A stretch of 34,638 nucleotides of DNA from Xylaria sp. FL1777. Its lineage: Eukaryota; Ascomycota; Sordariomycetes; Xylariales; Xylariaceae. The stretch spans positions 1 to 34,638 of the forward strand of contig MU400828.1 of NCBI GenBank assembly GCA_022578965.1, written 5' to 3'. Below are positions 1 through 10,499 of the stretch, in pieces. The notes below the pieces were generated by a model that saw only the letters and a program-made list of their open reading frames with translations, did not search any database and was not told the origin of the DNA. Position numbers and translations under genes: made by a program. Position 1 is the stretch's first letter. Each line of letters begins with the position of its first letter.

Positions 1-1925
1 TAATTTATTAATAAAAAGATTTTTAAATTATATATTTTAATATATATTATATAAAAGCATTAGTTTTATAAAATATATTATAGTTTAGCTATATTGTTAT
101 ATTAAGTTTAAATGCTTAAAAGTTTATATTATTTAAAGCTAAATTTTAATAGTAAAATATTTGTTTAAAAAAACTATAATTTATTTATGCTTTAGTTAAT
201 TAGTTTAATATATTTTTTATTATTTATTTTATAAAAAAAAGTACTATTATAAAAAATTACTAATAATTAAATTTTTTAATTAGCAAAATATAGCATAATA
301 TAATATATTTAATTTTTAAAACTATTATTTTTATAAATAACAAAAAAAAGCTTATTATTATGTGCTATTTTTTAATAATATAGCTTTAAAAATTAAAGTT
401 TATTTTAACTAAAATAAAATGCTTTATTTAAAAATATAATATAAATATATGTTTTAATAACTAATAGCAATTATATAATAAATTTATAAAGCTAGATTTT
501 TTTTATTAAATTATGTTTATTATTATAGCTTTTAAAATAAAAATAAATATTTATAATATAACGTATATTATTTAGTTTAGCTTTATTACTTTTAAAAACT
601 TTTTAAACTTATTATAAAAGTTTAGCTAAGCTATTTAAAATAATATAATATAAAAAATAGCATTTTTTTTTGCTTTTTATTAATATTTTAATTTATTAAA
701 AGCATAAAAAGTTAAGCTTTTTAAATTAAAGCATAAAAAAAAGCTATTAAAAAATAATTAAAATAATTTATGTTTTATAATAAACATAAATAATAATATA
801 TTAAAAAGCTTAATCTTTAGCTATATATAATTTATATTATTAAATTATTAATTAATTATAATTAATAGGCTTAAAAATAAAAATAGTTTAATAATTAACT
901 TTAAACTAAAATAATTTAAGCTAATTAAACTTATTAAATAAACTTAAATTAAACTAAAGTTTAAAAATAAGCTATAAGCTATTTAACTAAATATATATAA
1001 GTTTATAAATATAAAATATTTTAAAAAATATATTTTATAGTTTTTATAATAATTAAATAATAAAAATATTAAAAAGCAAAAAAATATATAATAAAAAATA
1101 TATTATAATTTATATTATTATAACTTTAATTAACTATTAAAATTGCTGCTAAAAATATATTAATAGTTTATGTTTTAAAAAAAGATTATTTTTTAGTTTT
1201 TATAATAAAAGCTTTAAAAATTTTGCGTAAAATACTTTATAAACTTATATTAATATTTAAACTTTATTATTAATAATATAGCAAAATATTTTATATTAAA
1301 AAAAGTTTAATAATATATTATTATTATATTTAATAAAATAATTAATATAAATATTATATTTTTTTTAGTTTATAATGTTATAAAAATATGTAAATAAAAT
1401 AAATAAAAAAAATATAGCTATATTTTATATGCTAAGCTTTTTATAATATATTAGCATACTTTTAATAAATATATTAAATATTTTATAAATAAAGCATAAA
1501 TTAAAAATATTATTAAAAATATATTTTGTTTAACTTTAAAATTAATACTAAACATACAAATAAACTAGCAGTTAAATATTTATTAAATGCTTAATATATA
1601 ATTAAGCTAATTAGCTTTATATATAATAATAGCTATAACTTTTGTTTTATTGTTTTTAATAAAATTAATTATAATTATATTATTTTTAAATTTTTTTTAT
1701 ATATATATAAATATATTACTAGCTATAGATTTACTAATATAATTTAAATTATTAAAGCATAATAAAAAGTTATTAGCAAATAATAATTTTAAAAAGCTGA
1801 AAAAAAAGCAAAAAAAGTAAAACATATATAATACTTTGCGTTAATTTATATTTAGCTATAATCTTTTAGTTTTTTTTTTTTTTTTTTTGCTTTTTTATAA
1901 TTAAAAATATATAGCTACTATTTTT
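1..1925 (+). repeat. T copy A, segment 1 (AT-rich, no readable gene)
   Basis: This stretch is the counterpart of 23817-25742 read on the other strand. Good anchors are the run ending AAAAAGATTT at 11-23 and the block around 660-800, which matches 24940-25080. It contains long A/T runs, including about 20 T at 1870-1888, and the recurring AGCT/TAGCTA words typical of this window. Both strands are full of TAA/TAG stops. Nothing besides T-element sequence is visible. Confidence 0.8.
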
Positions 1926-1939
1926 TATTACTTTTAATA
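1926..1939. repeat. Left copy of 14-bp target-site duplication of element L
   Basis: The string TATTACTTTTAATA occurs here and again at 4749-4762. The empty site exists once, as its reverse complement, at 23804-23817 in T-B. This fixes the borders of the inserted DNA to within a base or two. Confidence 0.85.
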
Positions 1940-2345
1940 TGTTCGCACAACCGACCTTAAGACGGAGTTGCTGATCCCTTTTTTAGACTTGTGGCTAAAC
2001 TACAGAACTATTAAATATGCAAGGAAAGTTAAAAACACGGGCATAGCGGATTATATCCGGGAGCGGTCCGAAAGGCTAGCTTTAGCAGCATATAACTTAA
2101 CTAGCAATAAGAAGGTCTAAAGCTACGGGGTATAGCTAAACAATAGCAAAAAGGAAATATTTTAAGCTAATAAGGCATAAAGCAAACTTTTAGAAATTTT
2201 AAACTATAGGATATATTAAGAGGGCAATAAAAGCAACAAAAAAAACGAGCTGCTAATAAACCTAGAATTAATGTATGCGTAGCATATTTAGTAATAAACC
2301 AAAAAACAGAAAAAAACAGGGTTTAAACAAACTATTACTAACTAG
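1940..2345 (+). other. Weakly mutated leader of element L
   Basis: This is the most G+C-rich block in the first 6 kb, with words such as CCGACCTTAAGACGGAG and ATCCGGGAGCGGTCCG. TpC and GpA, almost absent elsewhere, are common here. No start codon leads into a long open frame, so it is probably an untranslated leader. A 7-bp complementarity (UAGACUU at 1984-1990 with AAGGUCUA at 2112-2119) and other short inverted repeats suggest possible RNA structure, but I cannot match it to a named ribozyme or RNA family. Confidence 0.5.
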
Positions 2346-4265
2346 CTTTTGTATAATAAGCAGTTTAATATGCATAAAAGCTTATATAAAGTTAAAAGCT
2401 TTATATTAGTTTAGTTATATATAGAAAAAATTAGCTTAAAAAAGTACTTTATGTTTTAAAAAGTACTTAGCTATAAATTATTAATGTGCTAATATAGTTA
2501 AGCTAAAAAGTTACTGCTATACTTTTTAAACTAGTGCTTTAAATATAATAGCATTTGTAGTACACTAAAAAAGCAAACAAATTTTTAATTAAGCTATTAG
2601 TTATTATATAACTTAAAAAAAGCACATAAAATAGCTAAATAAATTTTAAATATAAAAAGGCTTAGTTATTATAATATAGCTAAAGAACTAATTAAGTTAT
2701 AAGTAGCTATAAAAACACAAAAATAAAAGCTTTTAAACATAAAGCAAAAATAGCTAAGCATTAATACTAGTTTTTTTTTAAGCTAAAAAAAGTTTATTAT
2801 AACTATAAAGCAAAAGTTAAAGCAGCTATTATAAAGCTATTTGCTACTTATAGTTTTAAAAAAGCTGCTTATTATAAGCTTACGTTTATAAACTTTAAAG
2901 TAAAGCATAATATAATAAAGTACTAAAAATAGCAACATAAAATTATAAATATAAAACTATAGAAATTAAAAAGCATATATTATAAAAAAGTAAAGCAATT
3001 AAGCAATTTTATTAAGCACTAAATATTAAAATTTTATTAAAACTTTTAGCTATTAAATATATAATAATATTAACTTTTAAAAGTTATATAAACACTTTTT
3101 AACTAGCTTATTTATATAAAACCTCTGGCTTTTTTATTTGCTGCAGCTTTTTTTGCTTTTTTAATTATAACTTAAAGTTATATACTAGCTATAAATATAG
3201 CTTAAATATCTTTATTAATACAAAAATAGCACGTAGCTATGTAAGCTTTAATAAATAATTAAAATTCTTTATTAACTTTTTTAAGCTAAGAAATTATTAG
3301 TAATACTTAAAATTAAAAGAACTTTAATAGTTAAAATAAGCATAAAGTAAAGCTTAAAAACGTATAAATACTAATACGGTTAAAAATATTTATAGAACTA
3401 TAATTGTTATTTTTAGCGCTTACTTTGTTTTTTTTATATTATAAGCATTTAGTAAACTTGCTAATAATATTGCAAGCATAAAAGTTATTAATATTTTTAT
3501 ATAATTAATATAAAAAAAACAGTAATAAAAAGTATATAATATATTATTATAATATAAGCAATATAGTAATAGCATAGCTTAAGTATTTTAGCATGCTTAA
3601 TAAATATAAATTTTAAAGCTATTAGTAATACTTTAGCGCAAAGTACTAAAATACTTACTTTTATTTTAAAAATTAGCGTTATAACAAAAAAACATAATAA
3701 TAAGTAATTATAAAAGCTTAAACTATATAATAATAAGCTATTAGCTATTTTATTTAGTACTATAAATTAAATAACTAGTAAAAACTGCAGTAAAATAACT
3801 TATAACTTTAAATATATAAGCTTAATATTAGTTAGCATATATATTTAAGCTAAGCTAATTATAAATATATATTATAAAAGGCATAATAGCTATAGCAAAG
3901 TAGATTTTTATATAATTGCAATATATTAGCAACTAATTATATTACGAACTAAGCACTTTAATATATTAAAGCAAGCGTAAGCTAAGCATATAGTAGTAGT
4001 AATAATAAAAGTAATAAAATTAATGGTTAAAAAAAGAAAAAATTAATATAAATAGCTAAATAAAATAATTTATTACTTATTGCTACTTTATATTACTTAG
4101 TATATAAGCTATTTATAAGCTATGCTTATTTAGTAAGCTTATTATAAAAAGCATAAAAGTAGCTTAAAAAATAAATATATAAAAAGCAAACTAAAAAGCA
4201 ATAAGTAATTAATTTTGCTTATAACTTAGTTATAACTTAGTTATAAGAAAACTAGTGCAGCAAAA

Positions 4266-4298
4266 AGCTAGCAGTAATACTAAAGCAAGCAAACTATA
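4266..4298 (+). repeat. 33-bp direct repeat, copy 1, inside element L
   Basis: This matches 4408-4440 with a handful of differences; both end in AAAGCAAGCAAACTATA. The copies are 142 bp apart within the C-terminal part of the decayed ORF, so this may be a short duplicated peptide-coding unit. Confidence 0.6.
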
Positions 4299-4407
4299 AT
4301 GTATTAGTAATACAATAAAAAAAGGTTTAAAAAAAAACTAAGAAAAAAAAGCAATACATTTAGCTAAGTAAGTATTAGAACTAAAAAAATTGCTATAAGC
4401 AGCACAA

Positions 4408-4440
4408 AGCAAGCAGCAATATTAAAGCAAGCAAACTATA
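4408..4440 (+). repeat. 33-bp direct repeat, copy 2, inside element L
   Basis: Partner of 4266-4298. Two of the differences are C/T transitions; one is T/A. Confidence 0.6.
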
Positions 4441-4475
4441 AAGAAAAAAAAATACAGAGGAAAAAGAACTACGAA

Positions 4476-4748
4476 GTAACTACGTAAAGGTGTATATATT
4501 TAGTTAATAGCATAATGCAAGTAAACAAACAACCTAAAAGCAAAGAAGTAAAAGGCAAAACACTTAATAAAATTGTAGCAAAACTAGTGCAACTTAGGAA
4601 TAAATACAAGATGTTTTTACTTAGCTATTAGAAAAAAAATAAGCTGCTTACGGCTTGCTTTTAACCCACAAGCACGGTTTTTACCTGTACATATAAAAAA
4701 TAAAAACCAGCATAGCTAATAAGCCGTTAGCCCAAGTAATACAATATA
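4476..4748 (+). other. 3' end of element L, weakly mutated
   Basis: A short open stretch at 4488-4631 (47 codons, Lys/Val/Asn-rich, ending TAG) is followed by about 115 bp with G+C-rich words (TGCTTACGGCTTGC, AACCCACAAGCACGG, AAGCCGTTAGCCCAAG) and a terminal AATACAATATA. The short frame may be the decayed C-terminus of the L protein after a frameshift, or chance. The final region looks untranslated. Confidence 0.4.
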
Positions 4749-4762
4749 TATTACTTTTAATA
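4749..4762. repeat. Right copy of 14-bp target-site duplication of element L
   Basis: TATTACTTTTAATA, identical to 1926-1939. T-element sequence resumes directly after it. Confidence 0.85.
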
Positions 4763-6136
4763 AATAGCTTATTTTTATTAATTAAACTTAATATATTTTA
4801 TTATATTAAAACTTTAATTAATTAAATAACTTTAATATTAAACTTATTAATTTTAGTATTAATAAATTATTACTTTTTTTTTATTAATAAATTTAATGCA
4901 TTAAAAAAATTATATAATATAATATAGCTATTAATATGTTTTTTAATATTATTATTAATATATATTTTATAAGTATATTTAATAATATTTTAGTTAATAA
5001 AAAAAAAATATGCTATTTATTTTAATATGTTTAAAAAAACTATTTTATATTATTATAAATTAAAGTAATATAAAAGCTTATAATAGTTAATTAATTAAAT
5101 ATAATAAAAATATTTTGTATAAAATTTTTATTATTTTTTATATTAATTATAAAAGCATTATTAATATGCTTTAAAGCTAAATTAATAGCTTTTTATTTGC
5201 TTTTAGCTATAGTATATTAAATAAAGCTTAATTATAATATTTTTATTGCAAGTTTTAGTTTTATAACATTAAAATAAAATAACTAAGCAAAATATAACAT
5301 TTTTAATTTATAATTACTAAACTTTTTTTTATAAAAAAAAATAAAAAAGTAAAAAATAATTTAATATAATATTTTATAGTTATTAAGCTAAACTATTATA
5401 ATTATTATAAGTAAATATTTTATAATATTTATATATTAATAATAGCTTTAAAACTTAATATTAATTAATTTGCTTTTGTTTTAAATATATTTTTTTGTTT
5501 AATTTATATATTTTAATTATTAAAACTATAAAGCTATAATTTTTTGCTTAAGTAATATAAAATTTATGCTTTTTAATGCTATTTAAATATAGTTTAATTA
5601 AACTTTATTAAAAAATAATATATTAAATTTAACTAAATTATAAATTAAAAACGTTAAAATATAAATATAGAACTTATTATATAATAATAATAAAGCTTAA
5701 TAATATTAAACTTTATTTTTTTTAATATATTGTTTATAGTTAAAAAATTATATGTTATATTTTATAAGAAAATCTTAAAAAGTCTAAAAAATTAATTAAA
5801 TAAAATTTAGCGCAATATAAAAAAAAGCTAATATAAAAAGCATTTATTGTTTATAGTTATATATATTATTTGCTTTTATTTAAACAGTTATTATAGCTTA
5901 AATAAAAAATATAGTTTTTTGATTTTTATATATTATTATAAGTTATTTATTATAGTTTTAATAATTTAAAATAATATAAAATAAAATATTATAAACTTAA
6001 TATACTTTAAATATTTTTTTTTTGTTTTTATAAATAGCAAAAGTTTATAAAATATAGCTAATGTTATTTAATAATTATATAATATTTAAAAATAAAGCAA
6101 ATCTTTTTAAATGTAATAATTTAAATAAAAAACAAA
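4763..6136 (+). repeat. T copy A, segment 2
   Basis: This is the counterpart of 22430-23803 on the opposite strand (coordinates sum to 28566). A clear anchor is 5530-5600 against 22980-23060. Only decayed T sequence is visible, with stops in all frames. Confidence 0.8.
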
Positions 6137-6138
6137 TA

Positions 6139-6186
6139 ACGTAGTTTATAAGTAAGCAACGCATTTAAGCAAACAATGTATTTTTT
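6139..6186. repeat. Left terminal inverted repeat of the mariner element
   Basis: This pairs with 15721-15768 inverted. Differences are transitions (for example GTAGTTTATAAGTAAGC here against GTGGTTTATAAGCAAGC), as expected from RIP after insertion. Confidence 0.85.
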
Positions 6187-6189
6187 ATT

Positions 6190-6853
6190 ATACTATTAGC
6201 TTTAATTATTAATAATTTTACAACTAAAGCATTTATTATTAAAAATTAAGTAGTTTTTAATTTATTACTTGTTTTTATATTTTTATTATAAGTTTTTACA
6301 TTATAGCTAGTTTTGTTATACTGTTTATATTGTTGCTAGCGCAGCAAACTTAGCTTATTACTATTATGATTTTTTAATGTTTGCAACTATATTAAATCCT
6401 GCGTATTTTTTTAAGCAATTAAATTAGTTGTATTTTTTATAATAAAACTATTTTTGTTTTATAAGCGCTTTTCTTTACTTTTTTAGCGCTTGCTAAATGG
6501 TTTATTTGCTTTATAAAGCTTTTAGTTTTTATTGCTTATAAAAATTAGTTAATACGCTAACATTTGATTTAATTTTGCAAGCTAGTTAATAGTGTTTAAA
6601 ATTAGCTTTAAAAAGCTTTTTTAGTAATTAAAAATTCGACTTTTAATAAAAGTTAACTGCACGTTTGCTTTTTTAGCGGTTTTTAGCATATAAAAAACTT
6701 AAAGTTTAAGCAAGTTACTAGTGTTAAAAATTAGCGTTAATAACTATAATTATATATTTAGCTTTAAAATTAATGCTTATAAATTATAAAGCATTAATTT
6801 TAACTTTTAAAAACTTTTTAAAATATTTAATTTTGTAAAAGTAGCAAAGTAAG
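6190..6853 (-). pseudogene. C-terminal part of pogo-type transposase remnant
   Basis: Reading the minus strand down from the gypsy insertion point gives the tail of the transposase, past the catalytic core. It is rich in Lys, Gln and Asn after decay, in keeping with the basic, coiled-coil-like tails of fungal pogo transposases. The region has more G+C than its surroundings (for example around 6640-6680). No catalytic motif lies here. It was continuous with 14618-15700 before the retrotransposon inserted. Confidence 0.5.
6849..6853. repeat. Left 5-bp target duplication of the gypsy element (GTAAG)
   Basis: The partner is ATAAG at 14618-14622; the single difference is a G-to-A transition, compatible with mutation after insertion. 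Confidence 0.8.
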
Positions 6854-7369
6854 TGTTACAAAATGAGCTAACTAGGCTAGTTAAAGGCCAGGTGTAAAAA
6901 AAGCATGCATAAAAGGAGTCCCATTTGTTAAAAAAATATATATTTAAACCACTATAAGGGTTTAATGTATAAACTTCATAAACTTAAGCGTTAAGTTTAT
7001 TAAGCCTTAAATTTAACAAACTTAAGCGTTAAGTTTATTAAGCTTTAAACTTAAAACAATATAGCGTTAAGCTTATTAAAAGAAATAACGTTTATAAATT
7101 ATTATTACTGTTTTCTTTGTTTATATAATTATGCACTTTTTATATTTAGTTATTTATTTAGTTTTTAGCTCTTTAGCTATTAATTTTTTATAACTGCTAA
7201 GCATTAATATATTTATTACTTTTAATTTTTTAAAACTTCTATTAATGCATAGTAATAAAAGTACTTTAAAAACCTTTTTAACGAACTACTATTAAAAATT
7301 TTATTGTTACTTATAAATCAAAACCTTAAAAGCAAACTTGTTATATTAATATATAATAAGTTTGTTATA
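6854..7369 (+). repeat. 5' LTR of the gypsy element (516 bp)
   Basis: Begins TGTTACAAAATGAGC and ends GTTTGTTATA, where the canonical final CA has become TA. It is 38 bp shorter than the 3' LTR, exactly one unit of the internal palindromic tandem repeat. It is somewhat less mutated than the 3' LTR at its start (GGCCAGGTG, GGAGTCCC). No promoter is confidently visible. Confidence 0.9.
6974..7049 (+). repeat. Two 38-bp palindromic tandem units in the 5' LTR
   Basis: Units 6974-7011 and 7012-7049. Each centres on CTTAA-GCG-TTAAG within a long inverted repeat (14-bp arms in the best units). The 3' LTR holds three units. Confidence 0.85.
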
Positions 7370-10300
7370 TTTTAATAGCTTTTTAATTTATAAAACTTAA
7401 TACATAAAAACAAATATTAGTATAAAAAGTTAAATAATAAACAATTTATAAAATAAACTTTTAAAAGTATACTAAAAAAATATTTAAAAAATAAAAATGC
7501 TAAATAGCATTATATAAGTAAACTTTACTTAATAACTAATAAACTAGATTTAAATTATATTATTAAAAACAAAAAGTTAAAAATTAAGTTTAAAAATTTT
7601 AAAAACTTTTAAAATTAATAATATATTAAAACAACAAACTTTAGTACTTTTGTTAATTACTTTTATTAAAAAAAAAGTAATAACAAAAAAAAAAAAGTTA
7701 AGCAATAGTAATAAAAAAAAACTAATATTAACGCTAGTACTACAAAGTAAACTAATTGCTTTAACTTAAAAAACAGCTTAAATACTAAGCATTATAATTT
7801 TTAAATTAGCATAAACATTAGCTATAATAATTAAAGCAGCAATAATAATTGCTATTATAACAATAAATTAAAACTTTAAACAAATAATTATATTATAACT
7901 AATGCTAATATTATTACTAGCAAATTTAATGTTTATTTTTATTACTGCTATACTTAAAATAATAACTTAAAATAAAAAACTTAACTTTTTATTATTATTA
8001 CTGCTTTTATTATTAAAATTATTTATAATATTAAAAATGCTAAATATTAAAAGTTTTAAACTTATTACTTTAAAGCTTTATAATAAATTTATAAATATAA
8101 AAGCTTTTTTAATTTATGCTAAACTTTATTTAAAATAGTATTTTATTATTATTATAAAAAAAGATCAAAAAATAATAATTATTTTATAATTTTTATTAAA
8201 AAAAGTACTAAAATAGTTTTAATTTATTTTAAAGAATTTTTTAAAAGCTAACAAGTTAACTAATTTTAAGCTAAAAACAAAAAAGATTTTTAAAAACTAT
8301 ATTAAGTTTAAAAATTAAATAAAAGCACTGTTTAAAAATACTTAAAAAGCAAAACATGCAAAAAAAGCATTTTATTGCTTAAAAAAAACAAAAGCAGCAG
8401 TAAATTATGCTATAAAATTTAAATAATTAGCAGTAATTTTAAAATTGCTTAAGCTTACATTATTTTATTTATTTTATAGTAAACTTAAAACTTAAGTTTA
8501 AAACAAACTATGCAAAATAAATAAACTAGCAAAAATTAATACGTATATTAATATAGCTATTATAATTAATTAATAATTATATAATTAGTATTTTAAAACT
8601 AAAAAAACTAAAAAAAACAAAAAAAAATACTTAAAAAAGTATTAAATAAAAATTTAAGCAAATTAATAAAGTTTAAAAATAATAACTTTAAAATATGTTT
8701 AAAGTTAAATGTTATAACTATTAAAAAAAAGAACACTTTTAAAAACAATATTAATTTAAAAAAAAGAATAGAAAAAAAAGCTATAAAAAAAGAAAAATTT
8801 TTTAACCTAAAAAAAAAATACAAGTTATAAAAGTATAAAACAATAAAAAACAACAAAGCAATTTAAAAAATATGTTTTTAAAGCAAAAATATAAAGTTGC
8901 TATTTTAAGTTAAAACAAAAATGCTATACTAAATAAAACTAAATATTTTATTTATATAAGTTAAAATAAACAAGTATGCAAATATTATTTAAAAGCTTTA
9001 TAGTTATTAAAACAAATTACAAAAAGATATATTTACTATATAAATAATTAAAATTATTTAATATATAACTTAAAAAAATAGTTTAATTAAAAATAATAAA
9101 CAATAAAAAGTAATAAATTAATATAGTTAATAAATTTATAAAGCTATAAAAACTTTAAATTATTAAAGCTTAAAATATAGCTTAAAAAGAATTATATTTA
9201 AAAAAATAAAACTATAACTATAAATAGTATAATTATTAAACTAATTATAAACTACTAAAATACTTAGTTATTAAATAAACTTAAAAAAACAAAACTTATA
9301 AAACTTTAAAACAAAAACAAATAAAATTAAAAGCTATAAAAAATATTACAAAAAAAAAACTAATAAAAATAAACAAAGTATTTTTATAGCTTAAACTGCT
9401 TTAAATATAACAAAACAAAAAAGCATTAATAATTAATGCAAAAACTAATATGTTTTAAAAATTAAAGCTAATAATTTAACTAATTATTAAAAGTTATTAT
9501 TATAATAAAACTATAATAAAAAACAATAATAATATTTTATGCTTAAAAAATCTAAAATATAACAAAGTATTATAAAATTGTTATATAATATATTATTGCT
9601 ATTAATATTTATTTAATAAACTAAAAAATAATTAGTTTTTTAAACAAATTGCAAAAATAAAAATATAGAACTTTTATAAATTAAAGTAGTTAGTTATAAC
9701 TATAGTTTACTATAAAAATTTATAAAGATTTATAATATTTAAAGAAAACTTTAATTATATTTATAATATTATTTTAAAAAAATATAAAAATAACTGCTAT
9801 AAATATTACTAGCTAATTAAAGCATAATTGTACTAAAAAATAGTTGCTAAAAGCAAAAAAGCTTAAAAACCATAATTTAAAGCTTGCTTAAAAGCAAAAA
9901 CAAAACAAAATATAATAACATTTGGAGTACTAAATAAAACAAGCATTTAAATATTTTATAAAAAAAAATTAAAAAACAAAATAAATATTTGCTAAAAAAG
10001 CAGCAAATAGCTAAAAAAACTAAAGCTTTATATAAAGTTTAATATAATAACTAAAAAAATTAATTTAAAGTTAAACTTATATATTAAAAAAAAAAATATA
10101 ACATTTTAATTAACTTAGAAATATAAGCTAATATAATTTTACTTAAAGTTATAAAACAAAATAAAATTTCTTAAAAATATAAATAAAGATTTTAAAGAAT
10201 TAAAAGATTTAATAAAAGTATTTCTAACTATAATAATAGTTATATATTTAAAAAAACCAAACTTTTTAATATATTTATATAAAAATATAAAAAGCAAATT

Positions 10301-10499
10301 ATATTAAATATTGCTAATATATTTAATTATAATATTATTTTAGAAATATTATAGCTAAAAATTAGTAATTTTTTAATTTAATAAAAAGCAAAAACTATTA
10401 ATTAAAAAAGCAAAAAATAAAGCAAAAAAATTAGAAAAATTGCAAAAGAAATCTTAAACAAAATACTAAAAGTATATTATAAATTTTACAAACTATTTA
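7370..10499 (+). pseudogene. Gypsy leader, gag and protease region, decayed
   Basis: By position this is leader, gag and protease coding DNA of the + strand element, but no zinc knuckle or protease triad can be read with confidence. The + strand is A-rich (long Lys/Asn codon runs, for example 8600-8880), as expected when GAA/GAT codons become AAA/AAT. The 249-bp open frame on the minus strand at 8608-8856 is the complement of this A-rich stretch and is not a gene. Confidence 0.5.

Larger units (their letters stand above)
2561..4460 (+). pseudogene. Decayed ORF of element L, product unknown
   Basis: In the frame starting at 2561 the + strand reads for about 630 codons with no net frameshift. 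Interruptions are TAA/TAG codons that could each come from CAA, CAG, CGA or TGG by a RIP transition. Readable residues include an Ala/Phe-rich hydrophobic stretch around 3119-3165 (LAFLFAAAFFAFLII) and a Lys/Gln-rich C-terminal third (about 4150-4460). I recognise no catalytic motif (no RT YxDD, no DDE block, no clear tyrosine-recombinase R/H/R/Y set). The length suits a single-protein transposon. A lysine-rich continuation is readable to about 4630 in two frames. The coding direction agrees with the AT-rich 3' tail of the element. Confidence 0.45.
1940..4748 (+). mobile_element. Element L: unclassified 2.8-kb insertion without inverted repeats
   Basis: This 2,809-bp insertion in T-A is delimited by a 14-bp direct repeat and confirmed by the unoccupied site in T-B. 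The ends (TGTTCGCACAACCG… and …AAGTAATACAATATA) are not inverted repeats and not LTRs. The first ~400 and last ~500 bp are richer in G+C and less mutated; the middle is strongly RIP-mutated. One + strand frame can be followed for about 1.9 kb if TAA/TAG are treated as mutated codons. A long duplication without inverted repeats fits a non-LTR retrotransposon. A single-frame element without inverted repeats could also be a Crypton-type tyrosine-recombinase element. I recognise neither a YADD box nor a recombinase signature, so the class stays open. Confidence 0.7.

Noticed and set aside
1940..2345. Group I intron or rRNA-like segment
   Set aside because: One 7-bp pairing resembles a group I P7 helix, but the spacing is too long and the P/Q/R/S core elements are absent. 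No rRNA segment is recognisable.
1940..2345. Hammerhead ribozyme (CTGAT and CGAAA words present)
   Set aside because: CTGAT is not followed by GA and the stems do not form.
3826..3850. Possible minus-strand LINE YADD box in element L
   Set aside because: It needs a frameshift inside the motif and runs against the long + strand frame and the AT-rich 3' tail.
6974..7049. CRISPR-like palindromic repeats
   Set aside because: The 38-bp units are directly adjacent, without spacers, and lie inside an LTR that is present twice.
8608..8856. 82-codon open frame on the minus strand, Phe/Leu-rich, looking like a membrane protein
   Set aside because: It is the complement of an A-rich stretch in the gypsy gag region. 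RIP makes the coding strand rich in AAA/AAT, and the complement then reads TTT/ATT (Phe/Ile) with few stops. There is no ATG start (the first codon is TTG) and the position is inside the retrotransposon.
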